NCBI GenBank assembly: GCA_031553655.1
Contig: JAVBLG010000063.1
Coordinates: 1 to 40,501 of the forward strand
Reading direction: 5' to 3'
DNA from: JAVBLG01 sp031553655
Lineage (GTDB): Bacteria > Desulfobacterota > Desulfovibrionia > Desulfovibrionales > Desulfovibrionaceae
Length of the DNA stretch: 40,501 nucleotides
Position numbers and translations under genes: made by a program. The notes under the pieces are model-generated. The model saw nothing but the letters and a program-made list of their open reading frames with translations. It was not told the DNA's origin and ran no database searches. How positions within the stretch are numbered: position 1 is the first letter of the stretch; every line of letters begins with the position of its first letter. Positions 37,949 to 40,501 of this stretch are shown piece after piece.

Positions 37949-38586
37949 ACGAGAATAACCTGATGCCTTTTACTTTCGATGACAACCTGGTGCGCGTTCA
38001 TGTTGATGAAACCGGCAATCCCTGGTTTGCGGCCAAAGATATTGCAGCAGCACTGGGGTATTCCGAATCTTCTCTTGAAACACCCGGTAAGTTGTTTCAA
38101 CATATTCCAGAAGAGTGGACGAACCGGAAACGGATTCCGGTCAGCTCTGAAAACGGCATAGTACAGGATAGGGAAATACTCTGCCTTTCCGAACAGGGGC
38201 TATATTTCTTCCTCGGACGTTCCGACAAGCCCAGGGCTTTGCCTTTTCAAAAGTGGCTTGCCGGTGACGCGCTCCCGTCCATACGTCAAACCGGCCAATA
38301 CGCCATGCCCGGCGCGCGCGGCGGCGAAGCCTTCACCACAGGCCGGGATCGGACTCAATTGCGCAATATGGTCGATGCCTGGAGCAAGACGCTCAATTGC
38401 GATGAGCATCTGTTGTGGGCCGTCATCCGCGCTCACTTCAATCTGCGCCGTATTAATGAAATTACCGTGGGCCAAATAGGGGCTGTGCAGAATTTCGTCA
38501 AGCAAGAGCTGATCAGCGCTTTGAATAATCCGAAAAAATACGCCATTCCCATAGCAAGGCGCGTATTGCCAGTGACGAGGGCATAA
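37945..38586 (+). CDS. BRO-N domain antirepressor-like protein
   Basis: 213 residues from ATG 37945, overlapping the previous stop by 4 bp. Residues 1-110 are a full BRO-N/Ant domain (PFTFDDNLVRVHVDETGNPW, AAALGYSESS, REILCLSEQGLYFFLGRSDK, FQKWLAGDALPSIRQTGQYA). The C-terminal part has a helical KQELISALNNPKKYAI region. BRO-N proteins act as phage antirepressors and bind DNA or repressors. The C4-like unit 3 starts 21 bp after it. Confidence 0.82.
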   Translation: MNENNLMPFTFDDNLVRVHVDETGNPWFAAKDIAAALGYSESSLETPGKLFQHIPEEWTNRKRIPVSSENGIVQDREILCLSEQGLYFFLGRSDKPRALPFQKWLAGDALPSIRQTGQYAMPGARGGEAFTTGRDRTQLRNMVDAWSKTLNCDEHLLWAVIRAHFNLRRINEITVGQIGAVQNFVKQELISALNNPKKYAIPIARRVLPVTRA

Positions 38587-38606
38587 AATGACCGATTCAG
38601 CCCATC

Positions 38607-38634
38607 TTGACATTTCGCGCCGCTTTGGTAGTGT
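38607..38634 (+). promoter_or_regulatory. Possible promoter of C4-like RNA unit 3
   Basis: TTGACA (38607-38612), 16 bp, TAGTGT (38629-38634). The -35 box is conserved with units 1 and 2; the -10 box is weaker. Confidence 0.4.
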
Positions 38635-38736
38635 TGCCTTAACGGTGCTAGAAACACCGGAGAGCGGACACGCCAACCCCGAAAGCTTTGGCTTTTTTTG
38701 CGCCCATTTTCCGGCGCTGAATTCGCATATTCTTTT

Positions 38737-38809
38737 GCCGGGTGTGGCTAATGTCCAGGGCGCAAGCCTAAATACGCCAGCAGCTCTCTTCGCTGTTTCT
38801 ACACCCGGC
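38737..38809 (+). ncRNA. C4-like antisense RNA, copy 3
   Basis: 73 nt with the same closing stem GCCGGGTG/CACCCGGC and inner hairpins. CTCTCTTCG (38784-38792) can pair with CGAAGAGGG (38851-38859), the Shine-Dalgarno site of the next gene, with one G-U. TTTCTA (38796-38801) can pair with TAGAAA (38842-38847). It has its own version of both upstream target mimics (38648-38654 and around 38659-38664). Sequence outside the structural elements differs more than between copies 1 and 2. Confidence 0.85.
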
Positions 38810-38866
38810 ATTTTTCATTGGGAAAAATGTCCCTATGAACCTAGAAAGTTCGAAGAGGGTCTACCC

Positions 38867-39127
38867 ATGTCCAATTCCCGCCAGGGCGGCCGCGCGCTGC
38901 CTGAATCTATTGATCCGTTCATCAAACAAAGACTTGCCCAAGCGGAAACCCTGCTTGCCCTAAAAGAAAGCATAATTTCTTCCCAAGCGGAAACAATTTC
39001 TCTCTACAGAGAGGCAATAGCTCTTATCAAGGGGCAGCCTGTCAAACCGGTCAGGCCCGCTTATCGCGCCAAAATATTGCCCTTTGAGACATGGAGTTGT
39101 TATGAACCCAATATCGCTCCCAGATGA
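38867..39127 (+). CDS. Unknown small protein under C4-like control (unit 3)
   Basis: 86 residues from ATG 38867, whose Shine-Dalgarno site (GAAGAGGG) is the C4-3 target. An open frame runs back to 38588 through the RNA but is not a gene. The peptide (MSNSRQGGRALPESIDPFIK) is basic with one long amphipathic helix (AQAETLLALKESIISSQAET). It is unrelated to the genes behind units 1 and 2. Its end overlaps the next gene by 26 bp. Confidence 0.6.
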   Translation: MSNSRQGGRALPESIDPFIKQRLAQAETLLALKESIISSQAETISLYREAIALIKGQPVKPVRPAYRAKILPFETWSCYEPNIAPR

Positions 39128-39386
39128 TTTCGATTTCAACGCCGCCGTTGAAAAAGCCGTGCGCGAAGCCATGGCCCCGGCGGTCCGGCTGGAAATGCTC
39201 AAAAACAAGCTTCTGCTTACCGGAAAAGAAGTGGAAGAACTCTATGGGATTCCGGCAAGTTCTCTTAAAACATGGCGGCACCGTGGCTGTGGCCCCAAAT
39301 GTAAACAATACGATAAGGGTTCCAGAGTGTTCTATGAACATGCCGAGATCAAAAACTTTATATCGGGCAATTCAATAGAGGCTTAA
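39102..39386 (+). CDS. HTH (MerR/AlpA-type) DNA-binding protein
   Basis: 94 residues from ATG 39102, with GGAG 6 nt upstream; an earlier in-frame TTG (39084) is less likely. Residues 40-90 are a winged-helix segment (LTGKEVEELYGIPASSLKTW, then HRGCGPKCKQYDKGSRVFY) like that of excisionase and AlpA-type proteins. It may act as a directionality factor or early regulator. A related gene follows 2 bp after. Confidence 0.7.
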   Translation: MNPISLPDDFDFNAAVEKAVREAMAPAVRLEMLKNKLLLTGKEVEELYGIPASSLKTWRHRGCGPKCKQYDKGSRVFYEHAEIKNFISGNSIEA

Positions 39387-39388
39387 TC

Positions 39389-39589
39389 ATGCGTATCGCG
39401 CCAAGATATCTGACTACCGCACAAGCTGCGGAATACTGTAATACTTCTAAAAAAACACTGGAAAATTACAGATATAGCGGGGTGGGGCCGCAATATATCA
39501 AACGCAGGAAATTACTCCGTTATCGCGTGGAAGACCTTGACGCGTGGATGGAAGAAGCGATCCATAAAACTATGGATCAGACGTATTGA
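39389..39589 (+). CDS. Excisionase-like HTH protein
   Basis: 66 residues from ATG 39389. YLTTAQAAEYCNTSKKTLEN and RYRVEDLDAWMEEA are the standard HTH_17/excisionase pattern. It is convergent with the integrase gene and overlaps its 3' end by 20 bp, as excisionase genes often do. It probably directs excision. Confidence 0.75.
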   Translation: MRIAPRYLTTAQAAEYCNTSKKTLENYRYSGVGPQYIKRRKLLRYRVEDLDAWMEEAIHKTMDQTY

Positions 39590-40501
39590 TGATGTCGCCA
39601 ATAATATTGAGATGCTCACGTTGTTTATCCGGTATGAGATGGGCATACCTCAGGGTCATTTCAATATTTTTGTGTCGAAGATGCTTCATAAGCTCATGCA
39701 ACCCCACCTTACCGCTTTGGGCCAGCCAGGAAGCAAAAGTATGACGCAATGTATGAAACCAGACTTTATAGCGCCTGTCGCTGATTCCGTCATTCAGCCC
39801 CAGGCTGTCAACCGCGCGGCCGAACGCGTCGGACACCGCTGCAATTCTTCCCCCGCCGCGTTTTTGAAAAAGCAGGGCGTCGGGCGTAGTTTTATAGGCA
39901 AGCAAAATTTTCAGCACGGAATCGGTGAGCAACACGTTTTCGCGCTCCCCACCCTTGGCGAAAATGTTGGCCACTCGGGCATTTTCGTCAATGTCCGCCC
40001 CCTTGAGTCCAAAAATTTCCGTGGACCGCATGCCGGTATGCAGCGAGACGAAAGCCATGTCATGGAGCTGATCAGAGCGCATGGCCAATTCGTCAAGCAA
40101 TGCTTTGGCCTCCTCGCGCGTGAGAAAACGCTCACCTCTGTTGTTTTCTTTGGGCAACGTAAAAGTGCTGGTCTGGGTGGAGATAGGGTTTATGCCGCTA
40201 TAAAGTTTGCGCTTAATGGCAAAATTGATGGCGGCGCGAAGTATGCCGAAAATTCTTTTTGCGGATGCCGGAGCCTGGCAGGCGAGCAAGGCAGCCTTGA
40301 ATTTATCAAGAGTCTCCGCTGTGATGCGGTTCACTGGCATGTTGCCGAAAAACGGCCGCACATGCTTGTTCAGCCTGGTTTCGTCCGGGTATATGTCTTG
40401 CCCCTCGGATTCGCGCCACTTGAGGAAGGCTGTAAGAACCTCGTCAAGGGTGACAGGCTTACTCCGGCTCCGCACGTCGGGGGCATCCCCAACATTAAGA
40501 T
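39570..40501 (-). CDS. int: Tyrosine recombinase (integrase), N-terminus beyond the window
   Basis: The minus-strand frame is open to the right edge (reading LNVGDAPDVRSRSK at the edge), so the true start lies outside; a GTG at 40475 is an alternative that gives 301 residues. The core-binding domain (TLDEVLTAFLKWRESEGQDI) is followed by the catalytic domain with Arg in HTGMRSTEIFGL, His-x-x-Arg in HTLRHTFASWL, His in LRHKNIEMT and the nucleophile Tyr in LRYAHL. These are the conserved active-site residues, so the enzyme looks functional. It integrates the phage at an attachment site that is not visible here. Confidence 0.92.
   Translation of the reverse strand, partial: LNVGDAPDVRSRSKPVTLDEVLTAFLKWRESEGQDIYPDETRLNKHVRPFFGNMPVNRITAETLDKFKAALLACQAPASAKRIFGILRAAINFAIKRKLYSGINPISTQTSTFTLPKENNRGERFLTREEAKALLDELAMRSDQLHDMAFVSLHTGMRSTEIFGLKGADIDENARVANIFAKGGERENVLLTDSVLKILLAYKTTPDALLFQKRGGGRIAAVSDAFGRAVDSLGLNDGISDRRYKVWFHTLRHTFASWLAQSGKVGLHELMKHLRHKNIEMTLRYAHLIPDKQREHLNIIGDIINTSDP

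Noticed and set aside
38588..38866. Coding extension upstream of the unit 3 target gene
   Set aside because: The frame crosses the whole C4-like RNA; the ribosome site and ATG at 38867 are in the same relation as in units 1 and 2.

Overview
The window is most of a lambda-like siphophage prophage, inserted in or next to other mobile DNA. At the left edge lies the start of a probable transposase gene on the minus strand. At the right edge lies a tyrosine integrase cut by the window end. The high-GC, proteobacterial-style genes, strong Shine-Dalgarno sites and gene mix would fit a gut or sediment deltaproteobacterium of the Desulfovibrio/Bilophila type. That host guess is inference; no host gene here proves it.

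Layout. 0.2-2.8 kb: small and large terminase. 4.5-8.6 kb: gpW-like joining protein, portal, a fused prohead protease/major capsid protein and a DUF2190 decoration protein. 8.65-12.4 kb: head-tail connector and tail completion proteins, tail tube, and a gpG/gpGT chaperone pair with a canonical -1 slippery heptamer. 16.3-24.8 kb: tape measure, DUF1833 protein, NlpC/P60 protein, gpJ-like tip protein and one more tail-region protein. 24.8-33.1 kb: fibre genes, including an alanine-rich coiled coil, a 1189-residue collagen-like fibre, a Tfa-like protein and a protein with a thrombospondin-type repeat. 33.1-34.4 kb: lysis genes. 34.5-36.6 kb, minus strand: a coiled-coil membrane protein, a BRCT protein and the repressor. 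36.65-39.6 kb, plus strand: Cro-like and CII-like regulators, a BRO-N antirepressor-like protein and two HTH proteins, then the integrase. The gene order follows lambda from terminase to gpJ. No replication genes are visible.

Two islands of non-structural DNA interrupt the late genes, at 2.8-4.5 kb and 12.4-16.3 kb. Both end in nearly the same terminator and leader. They carry three very small Ldr/Fst-like hydrophobic peptides, each with a matching antisense promoter (candidate type I toxin-antitoxin units), a lipoprotein, a YbjQ-like protein, coiled-coil membrane proteins and two C4-type antisense RNA units. A third C4 unit sits at 38.6-39.1 kb beside the BRO-N gene. In all three units the 73-77 nt RNA has two short sequences complementary to a hairpin loop and to the Shine-Dalgarno site of the next gene. 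These differ between copies in a compensating way, so the phage seems to carry three mutually distinct antisense switches. The repressor has no visible peptidase domain, so control through antirepressors and C4 RNAs rather than RecA cleavage is a reasonable inference.

A second possible RNA family (three copies, at 20.4-20.8 and 24.15-24.28 kb) has a conserved core inside outer stems that differ completely in sequence but remain complementary. Two copies abut the Shine-Dalgarno site of a tail gene. I do not recognise this motif.
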